Position numbers and translations under genes: made by a program
Shown: positions 16,357 through 25,663 of the stretch, one piece after another
Layout of the letters: the number at the start of each line of letters is the position of its first letter
Position numbering within the stretch: the first letter of the stretch is position 1
Assembly: GCA_029213005.1 (NCBI GenBank)
Contig: JARGPI010000012.1
Coordinates: forward strand, 62,001-126,000
DNA: 64,000 nt
DNA from: Verrucomicrobiales bacterium
GTDB lineage: Bacteria; Verrucomicrobiota; Verrucomicrobiia; Verrucomicrobiales; DEV007
Reading direction: 5' to 3'
The notes under the pieces: generated by a model
The model's database searches: none
Seen by the model: only the letters and a program-made list of their open reading frames with translations
Told to the model about the DNA's origin: nothing

Positions 16357-17945
16357 GGCTCCTCCACAAAGGGTGGATGCTCAAAAGGCACCACTTCCTG
16401 AGTTACGCGGGGATCTTCCACATCGTAGAGCACCGTCATCAACTGGTCGAGTAAGTCGGCTTTGATATCGGCATAAGCGTCCTCTCCCGCGACATTGTTC
16501 ATTTCGTGGGGATCATCTGCGAGAACATACAGTTCTTCTTCGGGCCGTTTGGCGAATCCGAGTTCAAAGAGATTCCGGTATTTTTCGTCCTTCCGGTTCT
16601 CTATCATAAATGCCTTGGTGGGACTGGCATCAACATCACCGAAACCGATCACCGTATTGTTGGTGAGCACATCCCGATCGGGGATGCTGTCCTCTGTCAC
16701 CGCAAAAGGATCACCCATCGGCCAGCGATCGGGTTCAAAATTGACGATGTAGAGGTAGTCTTTGGTTCGAATCGCTCTCTGAGGATAGGGCTTCAGATCG
16801 GCCCGGGCCTTCTCCACATGACGCTCACGTCCAGTGATGACATAGCTGCGAGTCTCATCAATTTGCCCGGAACCTTCCGCCTCGAGAACGGGAATGAGGC
16901 TTTTTCCTGTCATCACTTCAGGGATTTCCACCCCACCGGCCTCGAGGAACGTGGGCGCCAAATCCATCAAGTTCACAAAATCGTCAACGACCCGGTTTGG
17001 TTTGATTTTTTTACCCCATTGAATGGCGAGTGGAACGTGAGTCCCGAAATCATAGAGATTACATTTACCCCTCGGAAAGCCGGGTGCTCCGTGGTCGCCG
17101 GAGATCACGATAATGGTGTTGTCCATTTCGCCGGTTTCTTCGAGCCTGTCGAGAACGGCACCCAACATGGCGTCGAATGCCACCACTTCCCCCAGATAAT
17201 CGGCAAAATCTTCTCTCACAACCGGCACGTCAGGTAAAAAAGGCGGCAGACGACCCTGCAGTTGATCAGGATCGATCCCCCACAGCTTTTTGCCGGAACC
17301 GGCTACCCATTTGCGATGCGGATTGGTGGGCCCAAACCAGTAACAAAAAGGATTGCCCGTTTTCCGCGAGGCCAGAAATTTGTCGAAAGCCTCCCGCGCC
17401 TGCCCAATTAACACCGCCTTGGCCCGGTCGGGAGCCGTCCCCTGCTCGACACTTTTTGTAACCGCCTGGCAAAAGCCATTAAACTGCTGAGGCTTAGCAC
17501 TGAAGGCATTGCGCTGAGCTCCGTAGGGTGCATCCCGGGGTGTCCCCGGACTCCACACTTTGGCGGTGAAGCCGATGTCGTAACCGGATTTTTCGAGCAA
17601 AAGCGGGTAGCTCGGGATACTGTCATGCCAGATCGCTCCCTGAAGAAATGCAGCCCGTCCGGTTCGGAAAAAATACTGACCGGACAGCAGGGCGCTCCGA
17701 CAGGGTGTGCAGGAGGGCGAATTGACGTGCGCGTTTTTAAAAAGCACTCCTCCCCTGGCGATTCGGTCAAAATTCGGGGTCTCGATCAATTCGTTCAGCG
17801 AACCGTCTCCATCGATTTCGGCATAGATCGACGCGTATTTCCCCCAGTCGTCCGCGAAGGCAAACAAAATGTTAGGCCGTTCATCCGCGAAGGACCACCA
17901 GGAAAAACCGGCTAAAATGAAACCAAACCACAGATGTTTTTGCAT
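16353..17945 (-). CDS. Secreted sulfatase (formylglycine type)
   Basis: A 530-residue type I sulfatase that hydrolyses sulfate esters, most often on polysaccharides in this phylum. A signal peptide (about residues 1-20, ending SFA-DE) is followed by NILFAFADDWG, which supplies the two metal Asp residues. The maturation motif is C79-T-P-C-R, matching CxPxR, which formylglycine-generating enzyme oxidises. GDHGAPGFPRGK supplies later metal and sulfate contacts. Length and layout suit the family found in clusters of PVC-group bacteria. It stands divergent from hprK with a 75-bp gap. The exact polysaccharide substrate cannot be told. Confidence 0.88.
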   Translation of the reverse strand: MQKHLWFGFILAGFSWWSFADERPNILFAFADDWGKYASIYAEIDGDGSLNELIETPNFDRIARGGVLFKNAHVNSPSCTPCRSALLSGQYFFRTGRAAFLQGAIWHDSIPSYPLLLEKSGYDIGFTAKVWSPGTPRDAPYGAQRNAFSAKPQQFNGFCQAVTKSVEQGTAPDRAKAVLIGQAREAFDKFLASRKTGNPFCYWFGPTNPHRKWVAGSGKKLWGIDPDQLQGRLPPFLPDVPVVREDFADYLGEVVAFDAMLGAVLDRLEETGEMDNTIIVISGDHGAPGFPRGKCNLYDFGTHVPLAIQWGKKIKPNRVVDDFVNLMDLAPTFLEAGGVEIPEVMTGKSLIPVLEAEGSGQIDETRSYVITGRERHVEKARADLKPYPQRAIRTKDYLYIVNFEPDRWPMGDPFAVTEDSIPDRDVLTNNTVIGFGDVDASPTKAFMIENRKDEKYRNLFELGFAKRPEEELYVLADDPHEMNNVAGEDAYADIKADLLDQLMTVLYDVEDPRVTQEVVPFEHPPFVEEP

Positions 17946-18020
17946 GCCTGAGTTAATGACTTGCCCGGAGAAAAAGCTATCGCTTTTTTTGTGAGAAATA
18001 ATCTGGTAAGCTCTCTAACT

Positions 18021-18995
18021 ATGACCAGACGTCAAATTTCTCCTAAAATCCCAACCTTAAATGTCGGCGAATTTTTTGCCCGGCATTCGGAAGAATTGAA
18101 GCTGGAACTAATCGGCTCCGATGTCGGTTTTGCACGGGAGATTTTGGAACCCACTATCAACCGCCCCGGGCTCGCTCTTTCCGGGTTTTTCACGTATTTT
18201 GCGGTGCATCGTATCCAGGTGATCGGAAAAGCGGAGCGCTCGTACATCAAGCACTTGAGCCGCGAAAATTCGGAAAAGCGGTTTCGTGCACTCTGTGAAC
18301 GCAATATTCCCTGCATTGTGATCAGCCGGGGCGATTCTCTCCCCGAAAATCTCATCAATATCGCCAACGATGCCGGTATTTCTATTTTCAAGACCTCGCT
18401 GGTGACCATGAATTTCATCAATGCCGCAACCGTACGGATGGAGTGGGATTTCGCTCCGACGGTTACGGAACATGGTTGTATGGTCGATGTGATGGGAATC
18501 GGCATTCTGATCCGCGGAGACAGCGGGACCGGTAAAAGTGAAACCGTGCTCGCGCTGCTCCGTCGCGGGGCCAGTCTCGTCGCCGACGACATGGTAAGAA
18601 TCCGGAACATCGAGGGACGGGAATTGATTTGCACCGCCCCGGAGCTGGGTCGCAGTCACATGGAAGTTCGCGGACTCGGCATAATCAATGTGGCCGCCCT
18701 ATTCGGAGTTGGCACCTTTCGCACGGAAAAGCGGCTCGATTTGGTGGTGACGATGAAACCGGCAGACGAACTGGAAGAAATGGATCGACTCGGGCTCGAC
18801 CGCAAATCTTTCGAAATGCTCGGCCTCCGTATCCCTCTTGTGGAGCTGCCTGTGGCCCCCGGACGGGATATGGCACAGCTCGTGGAAGTGGCCGCTTTAG
18901 ATCAGAAACTGAAGTCCTTAGGACATGATTCCGCTGTCGAATTTAACAAAAAATTGTTAAAAAGAATGCAGGAACGGCGTTCAGATTTGGTATAA
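18021..18995 (+). CDS. hprK: HPr kinase/phosphorylase
   Basis: HprK phosphorylates HPr on Ser46 with ATP or pyrophosphate and also removes that phosphate. The C-terminal kinase domain has the P-loop GDSGTGKSE (about residues 164-172) and the family signature VRGLGIINVAALFG, both intact. The N-terminal domain (about 1-130) matches the usual HprK_N fold. The start at 18021 (MTRRQISPK) gives 324 residues and aligns with family starts; a reading frame 20 codons longer has no support. ptsH follows after 44 bp, so the enzyme and its substrate are encoded together. No enzyme I or PTS permease is visible, so the pair probably acts in regulation rather than sugar import. Confidence 0.93.
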   Translation: MTRRQISPKIPTLNVGEFFARHSEELKLELIGSDVGFAREILEPTINRPGLALSGFFTYFAVHRIQVIGKAERSYIKHLSRENSEKRFRALCERNIPCIVISRGDSLPENLINIANDAGISIFKTSLVTMNFINAATVRMEWDFAPTVTEHGCMVDVMGIGILIRGDSGTGKSETVLALLRRGASLVADDMVRIRNIEGRELICTAPELGRSHMEVRGLGIINVAALFGVGTFRTEKRLDLVVTMKPADELEEMDRLGLDRKSFEMLGLRIPLVELPVAPGRDMAQLVEVAALDQKLKSLGHDSAVEFNKKLLKRMQERRSDLV

Positions 18996-19039
18996 GATAG
19001 TTTTCAAGCACCCAACAACAACCAACCAAATTAATCGAA

Positions 19040-19309
19040 ATGCCTGATTGTGATATTACCATTCCGAACGCGGAAGGGCTCCATGCACGTCCCGCCGCCA
19101 AGTTTGTGAAACTTGCCAATCGCTTTTCTAGTGATATCTGGGTCAAAAAAAACGACGATGAGACCAATGGCAAAAGTATCATGGGCTTGATGATGCTCGC
19201 CGCCGAGCAGGGCGCCGTAATTACGATTACAGCTGAGGGAGAGGACGCGACAGCCGCGCTCAGCGAAATTAAAGACCTCGTGGAAAGCGGATTCGACAAG
19301 GAAATCTGA
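19040..19309 (+). CDS. ptsH: Phosphocarrier protein HPr
   Basis: An 89-residue HPr. H15 in EGLHARPAA is the residue phosphorylated by enzyme I, and S46 in NGKSIMGLM is the regulatory site phosphorylated by HprK. Both are at exactly the canonical positions and both surrounding motifs are intact. The gene lies directly after hprK. HPr is therefore competent for both modifications, though no enzyme I gene is in this window. A paired repeat follows 9 bp after the stop, in the gap to the convergent GNAT/nitrilase gene. Confidence 0.94.
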   Translation: MPDCDITIPNAEGLHARPAAKFVKLANRFSSDIWVKKNDDETNGKSIMGLMMLAAEQGAVITITAEGEDATAALSEIKDLVESGFDKEI

Positions 19310-19318
19310 TTTTTTCAG

Positions 19319-19355
19319 ACTGTACAGGGTATGGTCCCGGACTGTACAGGGTACA
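19319..19355. repeat. Paired 15-bp TGTACAGGGTACA element, locus 2
   Basis: Units ACTGTACAGGGTATG (19319-19333) and ACTGTACAGGGTACA (19341-19355) are in the same orientation with a 7-bp spacer, again 22 bp start to start. The pair fills the 61-bp gap between the convergent ptsH and GNAT/nitrilase genes. Confidence 0.87.
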
Positions 19356-19370
19356 ATCCGGCCCTGAGTG

Positions 19371-20990
19371 CTATTCCTCTTCCTTGACCAGATCAATCGG
19401 TCGCATATCGGTTTCGTTCAGATCGCTCTGGTCGTTCTTCAAACTGGTTCCGAGATGGAATAAATCGAGCCTCCGGTCTCTCAATGGACGGACACTTCCC
19501 GACGACCGGTTTCGATACAAGTCATTGATATCAAGGTCGCTGACGAGAAGCATCTCGACATTACTGTCCGACTGAGCCTGCACCCCGTCGCGGGCAAATT
19601 CGAAGTCGCTCGGAGTAAAAACGGCTGAGCGTGCGTAGTGGATATCCATCGCCGCAACGCTCGGCAGATTCCCAATCACACCGGCGGTAACGACGTAGAC
19701 CTGATTCTCGATCGCTCTCGCCTGACTGCAGGCATTGACCCGCATCCAGGCGGTCCGGTTGTCGGTGCAATAGGGCACGAAAATAATCTCAGCCCCCTGA
19801 TCGGCCAGATAACGGGCAGCTTCAGGAAATTCACTGTCATAGCAGATCAGGATGCCGACTCTGGCTTTCGGCGTATTGATGACGTGTAATTCGTCGCCCC
19901 CCGTGATTCCCCAGTAGGATTTCTCCGCCGGAGTGATGTGGAGCTTGGGCTGCAGGGTCGACGATCCATCCGGAGAAATGAGCGGAGAGACGTTGTAGAC
20001 GACATTATCGCGGCGCATCGGGTGACTCCCGGCGATGATGTGCACCCCGTATTCCCGCGCCATGGATGTCATCAATTCCATGAAGTCATCCTCCAGCTCG
20101 GTCAGTTTTTTGATGCCGTCGATAGAATTAAGATCACGGAGATGCTCCATCGAGAGCAATTGAACCGAGAAAAATTCCGGAAAAACCAGGAAATCAGCCC
20201 GGTATTCGCTCGCCGTCGACACAAAGTATTCCACCTGATCGGCAAATTCCTCAAAGGTATTGATCCGGCGAACCTGATATTGCACACAGGCGACGCGAAC
20301 TTTTCGTTCCGTTTCATCGAGGCTTCGAAAATCCGGGTTCAGCCATTCCAGGTAGGAGGCACAATTCTTACTTTTCGGATCGATGATGTAATTTCGGATC
20401 ACCCCGCGCACCACAAATCCCTCCCGGAGCTGAAAACTGAGGACCTGATCCCGGATCGCCCCCATTTCAACTTCGTGGACATAAGCCTCCGGAGTGAGTT
20501 TATCGGCATACTCGCTGTAACCGGCAAGTCTCCCTCCCGCCACGATTCGTCTCAAATTCAGATTCCGGCACAGCTCGCGGCGTGCCTCGTAGATCATGGC
20601 ACCAATTCCGCAGCCCTGGTAATCGGGATCGACATAAACGTCGGCTCCGTAGAGCGTATCTCCGGCCGGGTCATGGTTGTAGAAAAAGCCACCATCCGTG
20701 ATGCCTGCATAAGTGTGCGTCCGGTAGTCATCACACCCCATCGTGACGATCAAGCTGGATGCCCCTCCGATAAGTTTTCCCTCGCACTCAACCACAAACT
20801 GCCCCTGAGGAAACAGCCGCAGATGGGAAACGAGATGTCCCTTCGTCCAGACCACATTCTCCTCGGCCATGAGGGGAAAGCACTTTTTGTTGACCCGGAT
20901 GATGTCGGGGATGTCTTCAGCCATCGACAACCGGACTACGATTTGGCCTCGATCGGTCGATTTGGAAATTAGCGTCCTGCTATGATTCAT
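19371..20990 (-). CDS. GNAT acetyltransferase - carbon-nitrogen hydrolase fusion
   Basis: A 539-residue fusion. The N-terminal part (about 15-190) is a GNAT domain with an acetyl-CoA loop in the DPDYQGCGIGAMIY block. The C-terminal part (about 225-505) is a nitrilase-superfamily amidohydrolase with its triad in order: Glu in VFPEFF, Lys in LQPKLHI and Cys in LICYDSEFP. Such two-domain proteins are known across several phyla as a conserved family of unknown substrate; an acylation/deacylation pair on an amine or amide is plausible. The start at 20990 (MNHSRTLIS) is preferred; the longer frame to 21185 would run through the end of tsaB. It follows tsaB by 10 bp, so they are probably co-transcribed. 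Confidence 0.85.
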   Translation of the reverse strand: MNHSRTLISKSTDRGQIVVRLSMAEDIPDIIRVNKKCFPLMAEENVVWTKGHLVSHLRLFPQGQFVVECEGKLIGGASSLIVTMGCDDYRTHTYAGITDGGFFYNHDPAGDTLYGADVYVDPDYQGCGIGAMIYEARRELCRNLNLRRIVAGGRLAGYSEYADKLTPEAYVHEVEMGAIRDQVLSFQLREGFVVRGVIRNYIIDPKSKNCASYLEWLNPDFRSLDETERKVRVACVQYQVRRINTFEEFADQVEYFVSTASEYRADFLVFPEFFSVQLLSMEHLRDLNSIDGIKKLTELEDDFMELMTSMAREYGVHIIAGSHPMRRDNVVYNVSPLISPDGSSTLQPKLHITPAEKSYWGITGGDELHVINTPKARVGILICYDSEFPEAARYLADQGAEIIFVPYCTDNRTAWMRVNACSQARAIENQVYVVTAGVIGNLPSVAAMDIHYARSAVFTPSDFEFARDGVQAQSDSNVEMLLVSDLDINDLYRNRSSGSVRPLRDRRLDLFHLGTSLKNDQSDLNETDMRPIDLVKEEE

Positions 20991-21000
20991 AGATGTGAGT

Positions 21001-21636
21001 TTACCTCCGTGGAAATCCCGGAATGGGCTTCTTCTTGGCTTTCGTAATATACGGAGCCCGAAGATAATGAGGTTCAACCGGTGCTGTCGGTAGATCCGAC
21101 CCGATTGGAAATTGAAGTGAAGCGCGATAGGCAATCCCTTCGGCAGTGGGGAAACGAAGCTCGGTCTGCTCAAAGGCATCCGCAACTGTCCGGTCCATGG
21201 TGAAGATAGCCCCGTCGTTTAATGAGGCGGTCAATCCTGCTTCGTCGAGTAGGGCCGGCTCTCCGGCAAGGGAGCCATCCGTTATCGAGGCTATGTAAAA
21301 CGTCTTCCGTCTTGCATCCCCGACGACTTGATAGTCCTTCCGCTCCGCATCGAAGGCCAGCAGGGAGGAAATGCCGACCACAGGAACACCCAATGCAAGG
21401 CTGATCCCATTTGCTGCGGCAATCCCCACCCTGACTCCGCTGTAGGAACCGGGACCGACGCCGATCGCGATCAGATCGAGCTTCCGCTGGCAAAAATCGA
21501 GTGCCTCATTGAGAGGCGTAAACAGCTTAGAATTATGGGAACGGTCCGTTTCAAAATGAGATTCCCACAGCACTTTCCCATTATCATAGAGACAAAGAGA
21601 AGCGCGGGGTGATGACGTTTCGAGACCAAGGATCAT
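21001..21636 (-). CDS. tsaB: tRNA threonylcarbamoyladenosine biosynthesis protein TsaB
   Basis: TsaB is the non-catalytic partner that forms the t6A complex with TsaD and TsaE for tRNAs decoding ANN codons. The N-terminus MILGLETSS and the GPGSYSGVRVG block (about residues 62-72) are the family signatures of this ASKHA-fold protein. The length of 211 residues is normal. A 39-bp gap with a strong hairpin separates it from the upstream SH3-like gene. The GNAT/nitrilase gene follows after 10 bp. The start at 21636 places the ASKHA phosphate-1 loop at residue 3 onward, as expected. Confidence 0.9.
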   Translation of the reverse strand: MILGLETSSPRASLCLYDNGKVLWESHFETDRSHNSKLFTPLNEALDFCQRKLDLIAIGVGPGSYSGVRVGIAAANGISLALGVPVVGISSLLAFDAERKDYQVVGDARRKTFYIASITDGSLAGEPALLDEAGLTASLNDGAIFTMDRTVADAFEQTELRFPTAEGIAYRASLQFPIGSDLPTAPVEPHYLRAPYITKAKKKPIPGFPRR

Positions 21637-21648
21637 ACATTTTTTGAA

Positions 21649-21670
21649 CTGTCCGGGTTGGACCGGACAG
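21649..21670. other. Intercistronic hairpin CTGTCCGG / CCGGACAG
   Basis: Perfect 8-bp arms (21649-21656 and 21663-21670) with a 6-nt loop lie between the SH3-like gene and tsaB, both on the minus strand. No T-run follows on that strand, so it looks more like a pause, processing or stability structure than a full intrinsic terminator. Confidence 0.45.
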
Positions 21671-21675
21671 ACTCA

Positions 21676-22929
21676 CTATTCGGACTCGGTAACCAGAGAA
21701 GCGTTCGCAATCGTTGCCTGACGATCATCGTAAAGCCGTACCAGGCTGCGCTCAGTCCCCTCTCTGAGCACACGGACGCGGGTCCCGGGGCTCAATTTGA
21801 CTTCCTCGCCATTAACTCTGGCGTAGACATTATTTCCCCTGACCACCGAATAGGAATCAGCCTTTCTGGCCGACACATTGGGTCGGAAAATTGAGGGTTG
21901 AGATGCATTTCCGCCTGAGGTCTGGCTTTTCTTTCGCCCGAAACCGGAAAACAGCGATTTCCGCTCCGGAGGTGCTGCGGGAGGCGAGGCGTTTTGAGTT
22001 GCCGCCATTCCGGGTTCGGAATCGAATGTCGCAAAAGTCGGTACCGAGTCCTCCGTCGGATAGGCCGCTGCTGGAGGGGTGTCCGTAACCATCGCCGCCG
22101 TCACGCTCGGCCCGGTCGGCTCCTGAAGCTCGGGTAGTGAAGATTCTTTCCGAAATCGTGAAAAAAGTCGCTTCGGCGGAGGGCCTCCCGAATTAATCGC
22201 ATTGGAAGGAGGCATCGGCGCATTGGACTCCGGGGAAACAAAGGGATTCGTATCCGGAGCGAATTCCAGCATCGCCGATGGTGCCCGGGTGCTTTCGGCC
22301 TTTTTTGACCGGATTTTATCGGCCAGAGTTCCCATTCCCGGCTTTCTCATGTCCACATATTCGATTTGAGGCTCCGGCGGAGGAGCTGGAGCGGATTCGC
22401 TATCGGGGTAACTTGCGCCCGGAGGCAGCGTTCCCGTTGCAGCAGCCTCCGGCGCCATTGCGGATTCAGCGGTGAGCGGAGTGGGATCGGAATGAGGAGG
22501 ATTATCCTGCAGATACCCCATGGCGGAAGCCGAATCATTGGGCAGGCGGTAATGCCGAACCGCGGACATGTCCTCCTTCAACTTCTTTTGACGACGGGCC
22601 CTCTGCAGTGCCTCTTCCTGTAATTGCTTAGCGCGGTCCGTATTGACCCGGTAACTTCCTGTGGTGCCCAGCATTTCGTAGTAACGGTCTGCTGAGACTT
22701 TCACATTTGGATCGATCCGTTGGCTCTGAACCGTTGTGGTCTGCAGAGTTCCGCTGATGGGAACCGTCTCGGATGACATCGAAGGAATATTGGCATCTGC
22801 GGGAGCTGGAATAATCGGATCGAGTTGATTGCTTGGCTGGTTTGGTATGACCTCCTGTTGGGCTTCGGCCACCGAAAAGAACCCGCAACAAGCCAGAACC
22901 GTCCCAAAAAGAATTTGGAGCTGTCTCAT
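21676..22929 (-). CDS. Secreted proline-rich protein with C-terminal SH3-like domain
   Basis: A 417-residue exported protein with a signal peptide (about 1-23, ending VAEA-QQ). Most of it is low-complexity and rich in Pro, Ala, Ser and Glu, suggesting a disordered spacer in the cell envelope. The last 55 residues (NNVYARVNGEEVKLSPGTRV and on to the C-terminus) resemble a bacterial SH3-like fold, often used to bind cell-wall peptides or proteins. I do not recognise a full-length family. Basic KKSQ and RFRKES patches punctuate the linker. The gene precedes tsaB on the same strand, but the hairpin between them may separate their expression. Confidence 0.6.
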   Translation of the reverse strand: MRQLQILFGTVLACCGFFSVAEAQQEVIPNQPSNQLDPIIPAPADANIPSMSSETVPISGTLQTTTVQSQRIDPNVKVSADRYYEMLGTTGSYRVNTDRAKQLQEEALQRARRQKKLKEDMSAVRHYRLPNDSASAMGYLQDNPPHSDPTPLTAESAMAPEAAATGTLPPGASYPDSESAPAPPPEPQIEYVDMRKPGMGTLADKIRSKKAESTRAPSAMLEFAPDTNPFVSPESNAPMPPSNAINSGGPPPKRLFSRFRKESSLPELQEPTGPSVTAAMVTDTPPAAAYPTEDSVPTFATFDSEPGMAATQNASPPAAPPERKSLFSGFGRKKSQTSGGNASQPSIFRPNVSARKADSYSVVRGNNVYARVNGEEVKLSPGTRVRVLREGTERSLVRLYDDRQATIANASLVTESE

Positions 22930-23102
22930 GATAGTGTTTCAACGATAATGGACATCGGTTTAATGGAAAAATCCAACAGGTTTTCAATCGAACGCTCCGT
23001 CACGAAAACACTTTTCCATTGATGTTTTAGCTGGTCATCCGTTTTCTATTCTGTTAGGCAAATGATAGACCGCCTGATCCCCTCAGGACTGATCTCCACT
23101 TT

Positions 23103-23516
23103 ATGAAACTTATTTTACGCATCCCGTTCCTTTTTATCATTTTGATCGTGTTCAATCTCACGATTATTTCAGATCCCGGATCACTGGATCCTGAAGCGGT
23201 CCCATTCTTTTCCATGCCATTACCCAGCGGTGCCATCTGGCACGCGACGCGCGGCGACTTTCTGGTCATCGGCGGGATTATTCTCCTCTTTCTGGAGATC
23301 TTGAAATCGACGCGGATCAGCATGGGGACGATCATCGAACATGTTCTGTCTCTCTTCGTTTTTGTAGCGTTTCTGGTTGAGTTCATCGTCTGGCCGGCAG
23401 CCAGCAATTCAACCTGTGTCATCCTCATGTTAATTTGTCTTCTGGACGTTATCGGAGGTTTTGCGATCTCATTTTCGAGCGCCCGGAGAGATTTTAACAT
23501 GGGCGGAATTCACTGA
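23103..23516 (+). CDS. Small polytopic membrane protein of unknown function
   Basis: A 137-residue protein with four hydrophobic segments at about residues 4-25, 55-75, 80-102 and 105-125. Between the first two is a short external-looking loop containing FSMPLPSGAIWHATRGDF. The pattern, including GDFLVIGGIILLFLEILKS, resembles a widely spread but uncharacterised family of small bacterial inner-membrane proteins. No catalytic motif is visible. It is flanked by the secreted SH3-like gene (divergent) and the L,D-transpeptidase gene 92 bp downstream, so an envelope role is possible. The ATG at 23103 is the first that yields a full first membrane span. Confidence 0.6.
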   Translation: MKLILRIPFLFIILIVFNLTIISDPGSLDPEAVPFFSMPLPSGAIWHATRGDFLVIGGIILLFLEILKSTRISMGTIIEHVLSLFVFVAFLVEFIVWPAASNSTCVILMLICLLDVIGGFAISFSSARRDFNMGGIH

Positions 23517-23608
23517 TCCCCAAACAACGAGGATCTCCCCCGGAACTTACATTAAATTCGGCCCCTTCCACGGCAGTTGACGATCGACCTGTTAGCGAGG
23601 AGATTCGT

Positions 23609-25639
23609 ATGGTTCCTATCAAGACCACGCGAACCAAAAGCCATCACCATTTTCAAACAGCCATGAAACTCAAACCCTTGATTCAGGTCATCCTTCCCCT
23701 GGTGATTGTAGCCTGGTTTCCCGCCGTTTTCGCTGAGACGGATTCCATCGATGCTCCCGCCGTGGAGGATGCTCCGGTAAGTGAAGAATCCAACATCGAT
23801 CCGGCTCCCGAACTCAATCCGGACAAGGCGGAAGAACAGGGGCAGAAAGAGGTCGAGATGGCTCCTGAACAGGCCGAAGAAGCCGAACTGGAACCGGCCG
23901 AAGATCCCGAAAAACTGATTTTAGACGAGAAGTCCAAATCACTTGAGAAAATCATTGCCGGCGAAGTCAACAAAACCGAGTTGGAGACTGGCAAAAAACT
24001 CCAAATTCGCTCGATGGCGCTCACCGCCTATCGTGACAATCAACTGGAAGACCTCTGGGGAGAAATCGATCAATCGGTAGAGGAGATTTACACTGCTCTG
24101 GGCGAACAGCTCCTGCACCACGGATTTCCTGAATCGAAACTCAGTTTTCTACCCGAGCCACCGGAATTGCCTGAAGAGAGCCCGATCTCTGCAACAGACC
24201 TGATGGTGACGCTTGGTCTGGCTGAGGCCAGTCTTAGAATGAAGCAGGGCCCCGAATCTATTTCAGAATGGCCCAACTGGACCTTTGGCGACGCTCCCAT
24301 TGCCAAATCGACCAAGGCCCACTACGACGACGTCACCGCCCGGTTTGGAAATACCGCTTCAAAAGCAGACCGGCCTGATGCGGTTCTCTCCGAGTTTATT
24401 CCGAAGAACTGGGTCTATCTGCGACTTCATCAGGAGATCCACAAAGAAATCGAAGAGGTCGAACCACCCAACATCGAAATCGAGGGTCTCATTAAAGTGG
24501 GAAATGAGTTTCCTCAGGCCAAAGAACTCGCCGAACATTTGCTGCGCGAAGAGTTTCTGGCACAGGAAGATTTCGATGTGATCGACGGTATCTATACCGA
24601 GCCACTTTCCGAAGCAATTCGCGACTTTCAAGAGGAGCACGATCTTCAGAGCGATGGGATTTTAGGGCCATCCACGTTGAAGAAGATTGGAACCAAAGAT
24701 GAGGATGTCCGGGAGCGCCTCGTCATCAATTTGCACCGGGCCCGCCGTCTACCGGATTCACTTGGCGATCGCTATCTGATTGCCAATCTTCCGGCCGGTG
24801 AAATCTATGGCGTCGAAAATGATATCGAGACGATTCGAATGAGAGTGGTCTTCGGCAAAAACAAAGCCGGACAGCGGACGCCAATCTTTCGTGACGAGAT
24901 GGAAACCGTGGTATTCCGTCCTTACTGGAACGTTCCCTACAGTATTGCAGTAGGCGAAAGCCAATACAGCAATCTAGGCTATCTGGCTAACAACGGATTT
25001 AAAATAATCAGCAGCTCGTCCGGCGCTTCCCTCCCCCTCACAAGCGAAAGCCTCGGCAGGGTAGCTCAGAGTAAAGCCTATGTCCGGCAGGACGGCGGAA
25101 CCAGTAACGCTCTCGGCCTGGTGAAGTTTCTCTTTCCCAATAAACACGCCGTATATTTTCACGATACCCCTTCCAAGCACCTCTTTAAAAAGTCCTATCG
25201 CGCTTACAGCCATGGCTGCGTGCGTCTCCAGCACCCGGAAGAGATGGCTAACTGGGCATTGAAGGGTATCGAAGAGTGGAACCCGACAACGATCAAGTCA
25301 GCCCTTAGTGAAGGTTCACGCACGATTGTAGAGCTGCCGGATCACATTCCGGTTTATATCGTCTACTTCACCGCCTTTCCGGATCCCGGCAAACCCGAGG
25401 CCATCAAGGTACACCGCGATTACTATGATTATGACCGTCCCGGAGCTGTCGTCGACGCCCCCGGGCCCAAACCGGTTCCGACATTCACCGCGTCGGATCA
25501 GGAGGAAGACGAAAAGAGAGGTCCGTTTTCTATATTTAGAAAAAACCGAACAGGTAATAACACGTCGAACCGGTCATCCAACAATTCAAACCGACGGGAA
25601 GGCACACTTTTCGAAAGATTACGCGCCCTGCAAAACTGA
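23609..25639 (+). CDS. YcbB-like L,D-transpeptidase with peptidoglycan-binding domain
   Basis: A 676-residue envelope enzyme expected to form 3-3 crosslinks in peptidoglycan. An N-terminal signal/anchor (hydrophobic core at about residues 22-43) is followed by an acidic low-complexity stretch (45-115). A peptidoglycan-binding motif at about 335-365 (FQEEHDLQSDGILGPSTLKK) precedes the YkuD catalytic domain, with S534-H-G-C537-V-R holding the catalytic Cys. HAVYFHDTPSKHLF just upstream is the YcbB-type capping block. A GAGGAG ribosome site supports the start at 23609; the internal ATG at 23663 would give a tighter signal peptide. The C-terminus is an Asn/Ser/Arg-rich tail. Confidence 0.87.
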   Translation: MVPIKTTRTKSHHHFQTAMKLKPLIQVILPLVIVAWFPAVFAETDSIDAPAVEDAPVSEESNIDPAPELNPDKAEEQGQKEVEMAPEQAEEAELEPAEDPEKLILDEKSKSLEKIIAGEVNKTELETGKKLQIRSMALTAYRDNQLEDLWGEIDQSVEEIYTALGEQLLHHGFPESKLSFLPEPPELPEESPISATDLMVTLGLAEASLRMKQGPESISEWPNWTFGDAPIAKSTKAHYDDVTARFGNTASKADRPDAVLSEFIPKNWVYLRLHQEIHKEIEEVEPPNIEIEGLIKVGNEFPQAKELAEHLLREEFLAQEDFDVIDGIYTEPLSEAIRDFQEEHDLQSDGILGPSTLKKIGTKDEDVRERLVINLHRARRLPDSLGDRYLIANLPAGEIYGVENDIETIRMRVVFGKNKAGQRTPIFRDEMETVVFRPYWNVPYSIAVGESQYSNLGYLANNGFKIISSSSGASLPLTSESLGRVAQSKAYVRQDGGTSNALGLVKFLFPNKHAVYFHDTPSKHLFKKSYRAYSHGCVRLQHPEEMANWALKGIEEWNPTTIKSALSEGSRTIVELPDHIPVYIVYFTAFPDPGKPEAIKVHRDYYDYDRPGAVVDAPGPKPVPTFTASDQEEDEKRGPFSIFRKNRTGNNTSNRSSNNSNRREGTLFERLRALQN

Positions 25640-25663
25640 TCTTTACGACAGAGAAACGCGACC

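Noticed and set aside
16506..17237. 243-codon plus-strand frame opposite the sulfatase gene
   Set aside because: The sulfatase motifs on the minus strand are unambiguous and this frame carries none.
17961..18020. Twenty extra N-terminal codons for HprK
   Set aside because: The HprK family starts match the ATG at 18021, and the upstream part lies in the divergent promoter gap with the sulfatase.
19938..20972. 344-codon plus-strand frame opposite the GNAT/nitrilase gene
   Set aside because: Antisense to a gene with two complete catalytic domains; its own sequence has no domain and an odd amino-acid composition.
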